Below are positions 35,166 to 43,132 of a DNA stretch of 64,000 nt, in pieces (position 1 is the first letter of the stretch; the number at the start of each line of letters is the position of its first letter). Origin of the DNA: CAXSEF01 sp964236695 (lineage in GTDB: Bacteria > Pseudomonadota > Alphaproteobacteria > Acetobacterales > Acetobacteraceae); NCBI GenBank assembly GCA_964236695.1, contig CAXSFU010000011.1, positions 1 through 64,000 on the forward strand, in the 5' to 3' direction. The notes under the pieces are model-generated. The model ran no database searches. It saw only the letters and a list, made by a program, of their open reading frames with translations, and was not told the DNA's origin. The position numbers and the translations under genes were made by a program.

Positions 35166-35489
35166 ATGTCACAGCGCTCCACGCCCCTGCTGTTCTCCCT
35201 GCTCGGCCTCGGCTTCGGCATCGCGGGCGCCACCAAGATCGCCGGCTTCGCCCCGCAGCGCGCGCTGTTCCACAGCTGGGGCTGGTCCGACCAGGCCCGC
35301 CAGGTCGTCGGCGCCCTGGAGCTGGGCGGTGCCACCCTGCTGGTGTCCGGCCGCACCCGCGGCTGGGGCGGCCTCGTCCTCGCCGCAACCTCCGCCGTGG
35401 TGCTCGCCACCGAGGGCCGCCACCACGACGACACGCTGATCCCGCCGCGCGCCGTGCTCCTGCTCGGGGCGCTGGCGGCGCTGGTCTGA
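35166..35489 (+). CDS. DoxX-like small membrane protein, copy 2
   Basis: 107 residues and a clear paralogue of the preceding protein: GLGFGIAGATKIAGFAPQRALFHSWGW aligns with GLGFAVAGTDKVFSQRGYEGMFRNWGW. Four predicted membrane helices. The tandem pair, 10 bases apart, is probably one transcription unit and may form a heteromer. Confidence 0.75.
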   Translation: MSQRSTPLLFSLLGLGFGIAGATKIAGFAPQRALFHSWGWSDQARQVVGALELGGATLLVSGRTRGWGGLVLAATSAVVLATEGRHHDDTLIPPRAVLLLGALAALV

Positions 35490-35618
35490 CAGGCGAAACC
35501 AGAAGGCTCTGCCTTTGGGTTCCCCCTGTGGCGTGAGGCCTTAGTCTTGCCTCCGTCGAGGATGTCGTGTTCCTGCCAAACGAACTTGTGCATCTGGCCG
35601 AAAGCCCCGGCCCATGAA

Positions 35619-35745
35619 GGCAAGCAAGGCTGGGCTCTGCCCAGACCCGCCAGGGGCGAGCCGCCCCTGGACCGGCCTTACTTAAAAAGTGGATTCCAAA
35701 GGCGCGCCTTTGGCGGGGTCCAGGGCAGAGCCCCTGGTCTTCCTG
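35619..35745. repeat. Family B intergenic repeat, copy B11
   Basis: GGCAAGCAAGGCTGGGCTCT and GCCCAGACCCGCC at the left end, CAGGGGC/GCCCCTG, CCAAAGGCGCGCCTTTGG, and the right end GGGGTCCAGGGCAGAGCCCC. It lies in the 358-base gap between convergent genes; a second fragment AGGCTCTGCCTTTGGGTT at about 35503-35520 may be the remains of another copy. Confidence 0.75.
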
Positions 35746-35847
35746 TGCTGATCGGTCAGAGAAACCGGCCGCGGGAACCGCTACGCGGCGACCAGGAGTT
35801 CCGGCAGGGGCAGCCCATGAGAATCGGAACTGTCCGAGGCCATCCCG

Positions 35848-37626
35848 TCAAGCCGCCGCTTCCTCCAGCCTCCCCTGCTCCCCCGCCCCGCGACTGAACC
35901 GCACCAGCCGATCCTCCGCCTCGGCCGCCCCTGGTCCGTGGGTGATCGACACCATCGTCGTGTCCGGCAGCCGCTCGCGCAGGGTGTGCAACAGCGCCGC
36001 CTCTGATTCCGGGTCGAGGCTCGCCGTCGCCTCGTCGAGGAACAGCCAGTCCGGACGCAGCAGCAGGGCGCGCGCCACCGCCAGCCGCTGCTGCTCGCCG
36101 CCCGACAGCCTCTGGCCCCACGGCGCGTCATCATCGAGCGCACCCGCCAGCACCCCAAGCCCTGCGTCGTGCAGCGCCGCCGCCACCCGCGCATCGTCGA
36201 AGTCGCCGGGTGCCGACGGGTAGCACACCGCGTGGCGCAGCGTGCCGAGCGGGATGTAGGGACGCTGCGGCAGGAACAGCGACGTGCCCGACGGCCGGCG
36301 GATCGTGCCCTGCGCAAAGGGCCAGATGCCGGCGATGGCGCGGAACAGGGTGGACTTGCCGGTGCCGGAGCGGCCGCTGATCACGGTGTTGCGCCCGCGC
36401 GGGAAGTCGAGACGCACGTGGTCGAGCAGCGTGGCGCCATCGGGAAGCGACAGCGTCACGTCGTCGAGCACCAGGTCGGGGCCGGCGGTCGCGGCCTCTG
36501 AGACGCCCGCGCTGCGGCCCGCGGCGGCGCTGGCGCGGGCGGCCTCGATCGAGCGGCCGAACGTCGCGAGACGCTCGGTTGTCGCGCGGTAGTCGGCGAG
36601 CGTGGCGTAGGACTCGATCACCCACGACAGCGCGCCCTGCACCCGCGAGAACGCGCCCACGGTCTGGAACAGGGCGCCGAGCGTGAGCTTGCCGAAGAAG
36701 AATCGCGGCGCCATCACCACGATCGGGAAGATGCCCGACACCTGCGAGTATCCGACCACGACCGAGTTGAGCAGCTTGGTCCGGTTCATGATCGCCTTGA
36801 AGTTGGCGAAGATGTCGGAGAAGCGCGCGAGCAGGCCGGACTTCTCCTCCATCTCGCCACCGTACAACGCGACACCCTCGGTGTTCTCGCGCACCCGGAC
36901 CAGCCCGAAGCGGAAGTTCGCCTCGAAGCGCTGCTGGGCGAAGTTGAGCAGCGCCAGAGGACGACCGACATAGTGTGTCACCACCGTCCCCAGCACGGCA
37001 TAGATCAGCGCGATCCACACGAGATAGGCCGGGATGGTGACGCCCAGCAGCGTGATCGGCCCGGACAGGCCCCAAAGCACGCCCACGAAGCTCAGGATGG
37101 TGACCACGTTGGACAGCAGGTCGATGCCCAGCGAAAGGGTGCTGCTCACGAAGTCACGCACGTCCTCGGAGACCCGCTGGTCGGGGTTGTCTGTGCCGTC
37201 GCTCACGCCGACGCCCGCGCTGCGCAGGCCGATCCGGTAGTACGCCTGGTCCGCCAGCCACTCGTCCACGAAGCGCGTGGTCAGCCAGCGACGCCAGCGG
37301 ATGCTCAGCCACTGCTGAAGGTAGCGGGCATAGACAGCGATCGTGATGTAGACGAGCGCGATGTAGATGAAGCCGGGCATCACAAGGCCGCTCTCGGTGC
37401 CGTGGTAGGTGAACAGCAGCGAGATGAACCCGTTCCAGTCCTTGGTCTGCAACGTGTTGTAGAACGCGTTGTTCCAGTAGCTGAGCACGACCTGCATCCC
37501 CACCAGGGACAGGTTCATCGCCACGACCACGATCAGCAGCAGCCAGGCGGACCCGCGCTCCTCCGACCTGAAGTACGGCCGAGCCAGGAACCAGGCGTCG
37601 CGAAGGAACGGGCCAAGGCCGCGCAT
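35848..37626 (-). CDS. ABC transporter of the SbmA/BacA-YddA (ABCD-like) type, fused permease and ATPase
   Basis: 592 residues. The membrane domain (residues 1-330) has the SbmA/BacA-like signature SYWNNAFYNTLQTKDWNGF and RWRRWLTTRFVDEWLADQAYYR. The C-terminal ATPase domain has Walker A SGRSGTGKSTLFRAIAG, signature LSGGEQQRLAVARAL, Walker B WLFLDEATASLD and H-loop SITHGP. Relatives import peptides or affect very-long-chain fatty acid modification of lipid A, and YddA-type members are uncharacterised. The ATG at 37626 overlaps the stop of the DUF1499 gene (ATGA), so the genes are coupled. Inner membrane; substrate unknown. Confidence 0.9.
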   Translation of the reverse strand: MRGLGPFLRDAWFLARPYFRSEERGSAWLLLIVVVAMNLSLVGMQVVLSYWNNAFYNTLQTKDWNGFISLLFTYHGTESGLVMPGFIYIALVYITIAVYARYLQQWLSIRWRRWLTTRFVDEWLADQAYYRIGLRSAGVGVSDGTDNPDQRVSEDVRDFVSSTLSLGIDLLSNVVTILSFVGVLWGLSGPITLLGVTIPAYLVWIALIYAVLGTVVTHYVGRPLALLNFAQQRFEANFRFGLVRVRENTEGVALYGGEMEEKSGLLARFSDIFANFKAIMNRTKLLNSVVVGYSQVSGIFPIVVMAPRFFFGKLTLGALFQTVGAFSRVQGALSWVIESYATLADYRATTERLATFGRSIEAARASAAAGRSAGVSEAATAGPDLVLDDVTLSLPDGATLLDHVRLDFPRGRNTVISGRSGTGKSTLFRAIAGIWPFAQGTIRRPSGTSLFLPQRPYIPLGTLRHAVCYPSAPGDFDDARVAAALHDAGLGVLAGALDDDAPWGQRLSGGEQQRLAVARALLLRPDWLFLDEATASLDPESEAALLHTLRERLPDTTMVSITHGPGAAEAEDRLVRFSRGAGEQGRLEEAAA

Positions 37627-38156
37627 CAGGGGGAACTCCGGTCGCCGTTGGGGGGCAGGGCAGGGGGCTCGCCCCCGCGCCGCGGATCGGGCAGTCGCGC
37701 GTCGAGCGCCGCCAGCCACTCGGCCAGCCGCCGCCGGTTGACGCCCAGGTCGGAGCGCCCGTAGACGCTGCGCGACCACAGCACGAGGCCCGCGGCCCCG
37801 TCGCCGGGCAGCACCTCGACCGCGACCAGGTCGGGGAAGTTGAGCAGCGCCGAGCGCGCCACGTAGTCGCGCCGCCACGGCGTCCGCGCGTCCGACGGCA
37901 GCGCGAACACGCGCGGCTGCGCCAGAGCCACCGCATCGACCGTGGCCAGGAGCGTCGCGGCCGGCACCGCATAGGCCGGCGTGACGAGATCGGGCGCGGG
38001 GGAGAACCCTGCCGGAGCCGCCAGCGCGTGGTTGGGCGACCCCGGCGGCACCAGGCCGCGCAGCGAGGCCGGCGCCACCGGCGCCACCACCCCCTGCGCC
38101 CCCGCCGTCGCGCACAGCGGCAGCGCGAAGCCGAGCAGCCAACCGAGCACGCTCAC
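37626..38156 (-). CDS. DUF1499-family secreted protein
   Basis: 176 residues with a signal peptide (GWLLGFALPLCATAGAQG). The C-terminal part carries the DUF1499 pattern: RRDYVARSALLNFPDLVAVEV and LVLWSRSVYGRSDLGVNRRRL. The role of this family is unknown. The start is GTG 38156, overlapping the stop of the upstream DUF3253 gene; its own stop overlaps the start of the ABC transporter gene. The three genes therefore look like one tightly coupled operon. Confidence 0.8.
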   Translation of the reverse strand: MSVLGWLLGFALPLCATAGAQGVVAPVAPASLRGLVPPGSPNHALAAPAGFSPAPDLVTPAYAVPAATLLATVDAVALAQPRVFALPSDARTPWRRDYVARSALLNFPDLVAVEVLPGDGAAGLVLWSRSVYGRSDLGVNRRRLAEWLAALDARLPDPRRGGEPPALPPNGDRSSP

Positions 38157-38695
38157 GCCGAACCGCCCGCGCCGCCGTCCGCCACGCCGCCGGCCTCGGG
38201 CGCCGCGACCGGATCGGGCGAGGACGAGGCGTCCGGCGCCACCTCCGCGCCCGGCTGGCGCAGCCGGATCACCCCGCGCACGTCGGCCGCGACCGGCCTG
38301 CCCTTGCGCAGGATTTCCACGCGCCCTTCCGCCTGCAGCCGGCCGGCGATCCTGCGCACGTTGCCCATCAGCAGGTGCCAGTCCGCCCGCCCCTCCGCCT
38401 GCGCCACCTCGCGCGCCGCCTCGGACGGGCAGATCGAGCGCGACGGCCCTCGCTCAGCCACCAGACGCAGGATACTGGCCATGATCGCCGCGTCGTGCGC
38501 CCGCGCCGCCTGCATGGCCGGCGAGGCGGGCCTGGACGCCACGACAGCCTCCGCCGCCCCAATCTCCGCCACCCCAGCCGCCGATGCCATGGCGGCGGTC
38601 TCGGCGCCCGCCGCGGTCATGTCCGTGCCAGGCGGTCCGGCGGCCTCGGGACGATCGGGTTCGGGCGTGCGCGCGGCATCGCTGGCAAGTGTCAT
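38153..38695 (-). CDS. DUF3253-domain protein
   Basis: 180 residues. The N-terminal 65 residues are Ala/Pro-rich and look disordered. Residues 70-150 match the small winged-helix-like DUF3253 pattern: IMASILRLVAERGPSRSICPSEAAREV, LMGNVRRIAGRLQAEGRVEILRKGRPV and RGVIRLR. Function unknown; the fold and the basic recognition-like helix would suit nucleic acid binding. ATG 38695 was chosen, though GTG 38698 is equally possible. It is the first gene of the coupled trio with DUF1499 and the ABC transporter. Confidence 0.75.
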   Translation of the reverse strand: MTLASDAARTPEPDRPEAAGPPGTDMTAAGAETAAMASAAGVAEIGAAEAVVASRPASPAMQAARAHDAAIMASILRLVAERGPSRSICPSEAAREVAQAEGRADWHLLMGNVRRIAGRLQAEGRVEILRKGRPVAADVRGVIRLRQPGAEVAPDASSSPDPVAAPEAGGVADGGAGGSA

Positions 38696-38734
38696 CACGG
38701 GCCGACGCTGGCGCAGACGCCCGCCCGGGGCAAG

Positions 38735-39661
38735 TTACGTCGCGGCAAGCCGTCCGGTCGCCGCGGCCATGCCCCCCTGGTCGTACGCCGGTCCGCCGCG
38801 CCCTCCGCCATCCTGCTCCGCGCCGCCGATCCAGCGCGCGAGCTGGCGCGACGGCACCGGCGGGCAGAGCGCCGTGCCCACGCCCTCGTCGCAGCCCAGT
38901 CCGCGCAGCACGTCGCCCTGGCGCAGCGTGTCCACCCCGCTCGCCGCCACCCGCAGCCCGATCGCGTGCGCCGCCCCCACGATGGCGCGCAGCACCGCCC
39001 GGTCCTCCGCGCTGCGCTCCAGGTCGCGCACCAGCGAGGCGTGCAGCCGCACCACCCCCAGCGGCAGCCGGCGCAGCAGCGAGAGGCTCGCGCTCGCCTC
39101 GCCGAAATCCTCCACAGACAGCGCCACGCCCAGGTCGCTGATCGCGGCCAGCGCCAGCACGCCGTCGCCGTCCAGCGCCCACAGCCAACCCTCCTGGCAC
39201 GCCAGCTCCAGGTGCTCCCAGCTCGCCTCGCCGCCGAGATCGCCGAGCAGCGACAGCAGCGTCTCCGGATGCAGCTCCGCCGGCACCGCCACGCACAGCC
39301 GCGCGCCGGTGTCGCGCCAGGTCGCGACCTCGCAGGCCGCAGTCTCCAGCCGCCACGCCGCGAGCCGCGCCGGCCTGCCGCCCTGCGCCGCGTCCTGTCC
39401 CGGCCCCGCCAGTCCGCCCGCCGCCGTGCGCCCGGCCTGCGCCGGCGGCATCCGCGTCGCCGCCTCCACCGCCTGCAGCCGCCCGCCCTGCAGCGAGGGG
39501 CGCGGCTGGAACAGCATCCAGTCCTGCGTGGCGACGCGCCGCCGCCCGGAAGCAGAACCGTCCCGCCCGCCTTCCGGCAGCACCCGGGCGGTGCCGGGCG
39601 CGCCCCGGCCAGGGCCGGCGGCGGGGAACTTCGTGGAGGAGTCGTCGAAACCGGCGGTCAT
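38735..39661 (-). CDS. Degenerate EAL-domain protein
   Basis: 308 residues. Residues 75-290 follow the EAL phosphodiesterase fold, but the catalytic signatures are eroded: the EAL position reads VEAATRM, the substrate and metal segments read LELACQE and VEDFGEASASLSLLRR, the usual K-x-D is replaced by VRLHASLV, and the AEGVET position reads ASGVDT. It is therefore unlikely to hydrolyse cyclic di-GMP and may bind it or act as a protein partner. The N-terminal 60 residues are low-complexity. Start uncertain: ATG 39661 is used, ATG 39703 is possible. A GGDEF enzyme is encoded at 27146. Confidence 0.75.
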   Translation of the reverse strand: MTAGFDDSSTKFPAAGPGRGAPGTARVLPEGGRDGSASGRRRVATQDWMLFQPRPSLQGGRLQAVEAATRMPPAQAGRTAAGGLAGPGQDAAQGGRPARLAAWRLETAACEVATWRDTGARLCVAVPAELHPETLLSLLGDLGGEASWEHLELACQEGWLWALDGDGVLALAAISDLGVALSVEDFGEASASLSLLRRLPLGVVRLHASLVRDLERSAEDRAVLRAIVGAAHAIGLRVAASGVDTLRQGDVLRGLGCDEGVGTALCPPVPSRQLARWIGGAEQDGGGRGGPAYDQGGMAAATGRLAAT

Positions 39662-39762
39662 TGCATGCGCTTCTGTGATCGCGAGACCCTGGCACGTCGA
39701 CATGAAAGAAGTGTTGTGCCTCTCGCCACCGCCCGCCTCGCGCCCGCCCAGGAGAACTGCCG

Positions 39763-40458
39763 ATGATCGAGCTGTGGAGCTGGCCCACCCCCAACGGCCA
39801 GAAGGTGCACATCGCGCTGGAGGAGCTGGGCCTCGACTACCGCGTGGTCCCGGTCGACATCGGCGCCGGCGAACAGTTCAGCCCCGCCTTCCTGGCGCTG
39901 ACGCCCAACCACCGCATCCCCGCGATCGTCGACGACGACGGCCCGGGCGGCGCGCCGCTGCGCCTGTTCGAGTCGGGCGCGATCCTGCTCTACCTCGCCG
40001 AGAAGACCGGCCGCCTGCTGCCCGCCGACCCCGCGGCGCGCTACACGGCGCTGCAGTGGCTGATGTTCCAGATGGGCGGCGTCGGCCCGATGTTCGGCCA
40101 GTACAACCACTTCGCCAGCTACGCGCCGGAGAAGCTGCCCTACGCCATCGAGCGCTACACCAACGAGGTGCGCCGCCTGCACCGCGTCCTGGACAAGCGC
40201 CTGTCCGACAGCGAATTCCTCGCCGACGCCGACTACGGCGTCGCCGACATCGCGACCTTCCCCTGGGTCACCGGCGCGGAGAAGCGCGGCATCGACCTCG
40301 CCGACTACCCCGCCGTCCGGCGCTGGCACGACGCCATCGCCGCGCGCCCCGCCGTGCAGCGCGGCATGGCGGTGCTCGCCGACCGCCGCCGCGGCGGCCC
40401 GGTCACCGACCAGATGCGCGAGAACATGTTCGGCGGTACCCAGTTCACTCCGCGCTAG
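39763..40458 (+). CDS. Glutathione S-transferase family protein (YfcG/YghU-like)
   Basis: 231-residue cytoplasmic protein. The N-terminal thioredoxin-like domain shows WSWPTPNGQKVHIALEELGLDY and the glutathione motif TPNHRIPAIVD with FESGAILLYLAEKTG. The C-terminal helical domain shows YGVADIATFPWV. The TPNGQKV stretch resembles nu-class enzymes with disulphide-bond reductase activity rather than classical transferases. ATG 39763 is the start. A family A repeat follows. Confidence 0.92.
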   Translation: MIELWSWPTPNGQKVHIALEELGLDYRVVPVDIGAGEQFSPAFLALTPNHRIPAIVDDDGPGGAPLRLFESGAILLYLAEKTGRLLPADPAARYTALQWLMFQMGGVGPMFGQYNHFASYAPEKLPYAIERYTNEVRRLHRVLDKRLSDSEFLADADYGVADIATFPWVTGAEKRGIDLADYPAVRRWHDAIAARPAVQRGMAVLADRRRGGPVTDQMRENMFGGTQFTPR

Positions 40459-40500
40459 AGGCTGCCGCGGGCCGGGCGGCCGCCTTCATGCGCCACAAAG

Positions 40501-40632
40501 AGAAGAAAGCGTGTTCTTTCTTGAAAGAAAGAACCAAAGAACTTTTGCACATTGGGCTGCGGAGTTGCCCGGGTGTTCGGAGTCTTGTGGTCAAAGTCTT
40601 ATTGTTTCTTTTTCTTCAGAAAAAGAAGAATC
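40501..40632 (+). repeat. Family A double-hairpin repeat, copy A6
   Basis: Both hairpins are present (GTTCTTTC arms at 40513-40534; TTCTTTTTCTTCAGAAAAAGAA at about 40605-40627). One substitution in the AAAGTCTTATTGTTTC part weakens the inner motif. It lies between the convergent GST and rpmG genes. Confidence 0.85.
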
Positions 40633-40690
40633 TTGTCTTCCTGCCTGCACAATAGGCTGACATCAGACTCATACCAGCATCCAGGGCCGG

Positions 40691-40712
40691 GCGGCGGGCC
40701 AAGGCCCGCCGC
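40691..40712 (-). terminator. rpmG hairpin terminator candidate
   Basis: Perfect 10-base stem GCGGCGGGCC/GGCCCGCCGC with AA between the arms, immediately downstream of the rpmG stop codon. No T-run. Confidence 0.55.
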
Positions 40713-40716
40713 GGCA

Positions 40717-40884
40717 TCACTTGATCTTGGCTTCCTTGAACGCGACGTGCTTGCGCACGACGGGGTCATACTTGCGCAGCTCCATCTTGCCGGTCTGCGC
40801 CCGCGCGTTCTTCTTGGTCACGTAAAAATACCCGGTGTCCGCCGTGGACACGAGGCGGATCTGGATGGTGTTGGACTTGGCCAT
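40717..40884 (-). CDS. rpmG: 50S ribosomal protein L33
   Basis: 55 residues starting at ATG 40884: MAKSNTIQIRLVSTADTGYF, then the family-typical VTKKNAR and KMELRKYDPVVRKHV. It lacks the zinc-binding cysteines, as in the C-minus form typical of proteobacteria. It is last in the long minus-strand run that starts at pyrB. Confidence 0.97.
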   Translation of the reverse strand: MAKSNTIQIRLVSTADTGYFYVTKKNARAQTGKMELRKYDPVVRKHVAFKEAKIK

Positions 40885-40960
40885 GATGCACTCCACGCGC
40901 GATCGCCGCGGGGCTGCCGCGGTTCGGGCCGGCACCATGATGGCCGTGGCCTTCCGGGTC

Positions 40961-41138
40961 AAGCAAGGTTGAGGCTCTGCCTCAAATTCCGCCAGAGGCG
41001 AGCCGCCTCCGGACTGGCCTTCGTCAAGGCGGGTTTCAAGGCTTCTGGCCTTTGGTGGGTCCGGGCGTAGCCTGGCAGAGGGCACGATGGCCCTGCTGGG
41101 CCACTGGAACGACCGGCGGCGGGAGAGCCCAGCCTTGC
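40961..41138. repeat. Family B intergenic repeat, copy B12
   Basis: Longest copy. Modules: GCAAGGTTGAGGCTCTGCCT, an AGGCGAGCCGCCT-like palindrome, a diverged middle of about 90 bases, and the right end GAGAGCCCAGCCTTGC. It ends about five bases before the stop of the S41 peptidase gene. Confidence 0.7.
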
Positions 41139-41143
41139 CGTCG

Positions 41144-43132
41144 CTACGGCGGTAGCAGCGCCGCAGCATACGCCGCCGGGTGCCCCAGCAGCGCCCGCGC
41201 CGTCTCGAAGTCGCCGTCCCGCCCTTCCGCCGCCGGGCACGCCCCGCGCATCTCCGCCACCGCGTGCGCGTCCAGCGGCGCCCGCGCCGCCCGCCAGCCC
41301 CGCAGCGCCGCCGCCAGCTCCTGCCCGCCCGCCTCCAGGCTGCGCAGCTGCCGCGCCGTCGCCTCCGCCCCCAGGCTCGTGCACAGCTGCGGCAGCACGC
41401 CGAGCCCCTGCAGCGGCCAGCCGCGCGGCGCCAGCACCCGGCTCCAGGTCACGAACAGCTCGCCCCCGTCCGGCAGCTCGGTCAGCGTCTGCACCACGCC
41501 CTTGCCGGTCGTCGCACTCCCCACCACCACCGCGCGCCTCTGGTCCGCCAGCCCCGCCGCCATGATCTCCGCCGCCGACGCAGTGCGCCCGTCCACCAGC
41601 ACCACGATCGGCAGCCGGTTCGCGAGATCCCCGCCCTGCACCCGCCACACCCGCGACGCTTCCGGGTCGCGCCCCACCGTGGTCGCCACGATCCCCTGGT
41701 CGAGCAGCAGCGCCACCGCGGTCACCGCCTGGCGCAGCAGCCCGCCGCGGTCGCCGCGCAGGTCGATCACCAGCCCGCTCACCTGCGCCCCGCCGACCCG
41801 GGCGTCGAGCCCATCCTCCAGCTCCTGGCTGAGACGCTGCGCGGTGTCGGCGGTGAAGGCGGTGATGCGCAGCGACAGCAGCACCCCGCCCATCCCGCGC
41901 CGCCGTTCCGCGAACACCGTCTCCGGCGGCACCACCGCACGGTGCAGCACCAGCACGCGCGCCCGCCCGTCGGCCCCGGCGACGCGCAGCCGCACCGTGC
42001 TGTCCTCCTCGCCCACCAGGCTCGCCGCCACCGCCGCCACCGCCGCGCCCTGCGTTCCCACCCCGTCCACCGCCAGCAGCCGCTCGCCGGCGCGCAGCCC
42101 CGCCTGCGCCGCCGGCCCGTTCGCCGCCACCGTCGCCAGCACCAGGTTCGCGCCCAGCCGCGCCAGCTCCACGCCCACGCCCACCTGCCCGGCCAGCCGG
42201 TCGCGCACGTGCTCCGCCCCCGCCGGCGGCACGTAGCGGGAATACGGGTCGAGATGGGAGAACACCTCGTCGAAGTACCCCTGCAGCAGCGCCGCCCCGC
42301 CCGCCGCCCGCAGCGTGGCCGACCGCTCCCAGGCCCAGCGCAGCGCGTCGGCGCTGAGCGCGCCCCAGGCGGAAGCGTCCACCTCCGGCGGGAACGGCCG
42401 CACGAACCCGCCATCGCCACCCGCGCCGGCGTTCGCGCCGGTGCTCACGGCCCCCGCCGCCTCGCCGGGCGACCCCAGGTCGAGCCGGACCACGCCGCCG
42501 CCGGTGCGCAGGCGCAGCGACGGATCGAGCGTCGCCAGGCCCTGCAGCCCCCACAGCGCCAGCCCCGGCACGGTGGTCGGGTCGAGCGAGCGCGGCGCGA
42601 TGAACGCCAGCGCGGTGCCGATCACCTGGCTGTCCAGCGCCACGTCGGGCCCCGCCGCGCCGTCGGTCGACTCCGCGGCACCCGCCGCGCCAGGGAGCGG
42701 CGCAGCCTGCCCCGACCCGCCGGAACTATCGGACGGACGCATCGGTTCGGTCGTGTCGACGGCGTCCGCCCCGCGCTGCCCTGAGTTATGTGGCCCGGAG
42801 TCACGCAGACCGGAGTCACGCAGACCGGAGTCGCGTGGCCCGCCATCGCCCTGTCCGCCGTCGCGCTGCGCCAGGCCGCGCGACCCGGTCCCCGGCGATC
42901 CTGGATCGCTTACCAGGTCCTCGCCCGTCCCCGCCCGGCCGGATCGCACGTCCGCAGCGTCCGCCACGGGCTCCGCCCCCGCTCGCGCTACCCCCGGGGA
43001 GAACGCCAGGCCGAGCCCGGCCGCCAGCAGCAGCGCGCGCAGCGCACTGCGTCGGGAAAGGCGGCTGTCGCGGGGGAGGCAGGCGCGGGACCCGGCCTGG
43101 GCCGGGCGGATGGGCGGGCGGGGCGCGCTCAC
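41144..43132 (-). CDS. S41-family C-terminal processing peptidase-like protein with PDZ domain
   Basis: 662 residues. A basic N-terminus and a signal peptide (LRALLLAAGLGLAFSPGVARAGA) imply export. Residues 55-170 are low-complexity and include a coding repeat of five-residue units (GLRDS). A PDZ domain follows (VGVGVELARLGANLVLATV, AGLRAGERLLAVDGVG), then the S41 catalytic domain: VIDLRGDRGGLLRQAV, the nucleophile region RTASAAEIMAAGL and the lysine in TTGKGVVQT. The fold matches CtpA-type peptidases. The GTG at 43132 overlaps the rnr stop (GTGA). The stop lies within a few bases of repeat B12. The substrate is unknown. Confidence 0.88.
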   Translation of the reverse strand: MSAPRPPIRPAQAGSRACLPRDSRLSRRSALRALLLAAGLGLAFSPGVARAGAEPVADAADVRSGRAGTGEDLVSDPGSPGTGSRGLAQRDGGQGDGGPRDSGLRDSGLRDSGPHNSGQRGADAVDTTEPMRPSDSSGGSGQAAPLPGAAGAAESTDGAAGPDVALDSQVIGTALAFIAPRSLDPTTVPGLALWGLQGLATLDPSLRLRTGGGVVRLDLGSPGEAAGAVSTGANAGAGGDGGFVRPFPPEVDASAWGALSADALRWAWERSATLRAAGGAALLQGYFDEVFSHLDPYSRYVPPAGAEHVRDRLAGQVGVGVELARLGANLVLATVAANGPAAQAGLRAGERLLAVDGVGTQGAAVAAVAASLVGEEDSTVRLRVAGADGRARVLVLHRAVVPPETVFAERRRGMGGVLLSLRITAFTADTAQRLSQELEDGLDARVGGAQVSGLVIDLRGDRGGLLRQAVTAVALLLDQGIVATTVGRDPEASRVWRVQGGDLANRLPIVVLVDGRTASAAEIMAAGLADQRRAVVVGSATTGKGVVQTLTELPDGGELFVTWSRVLAPRGWPLQGLGVLPQLCTSLGAEATARQLRSLEAGGQELAAALRGWRAARAPLDAHAVAEMRGACPAAEGRDGDFETARALLGHPAAYAAALLPP

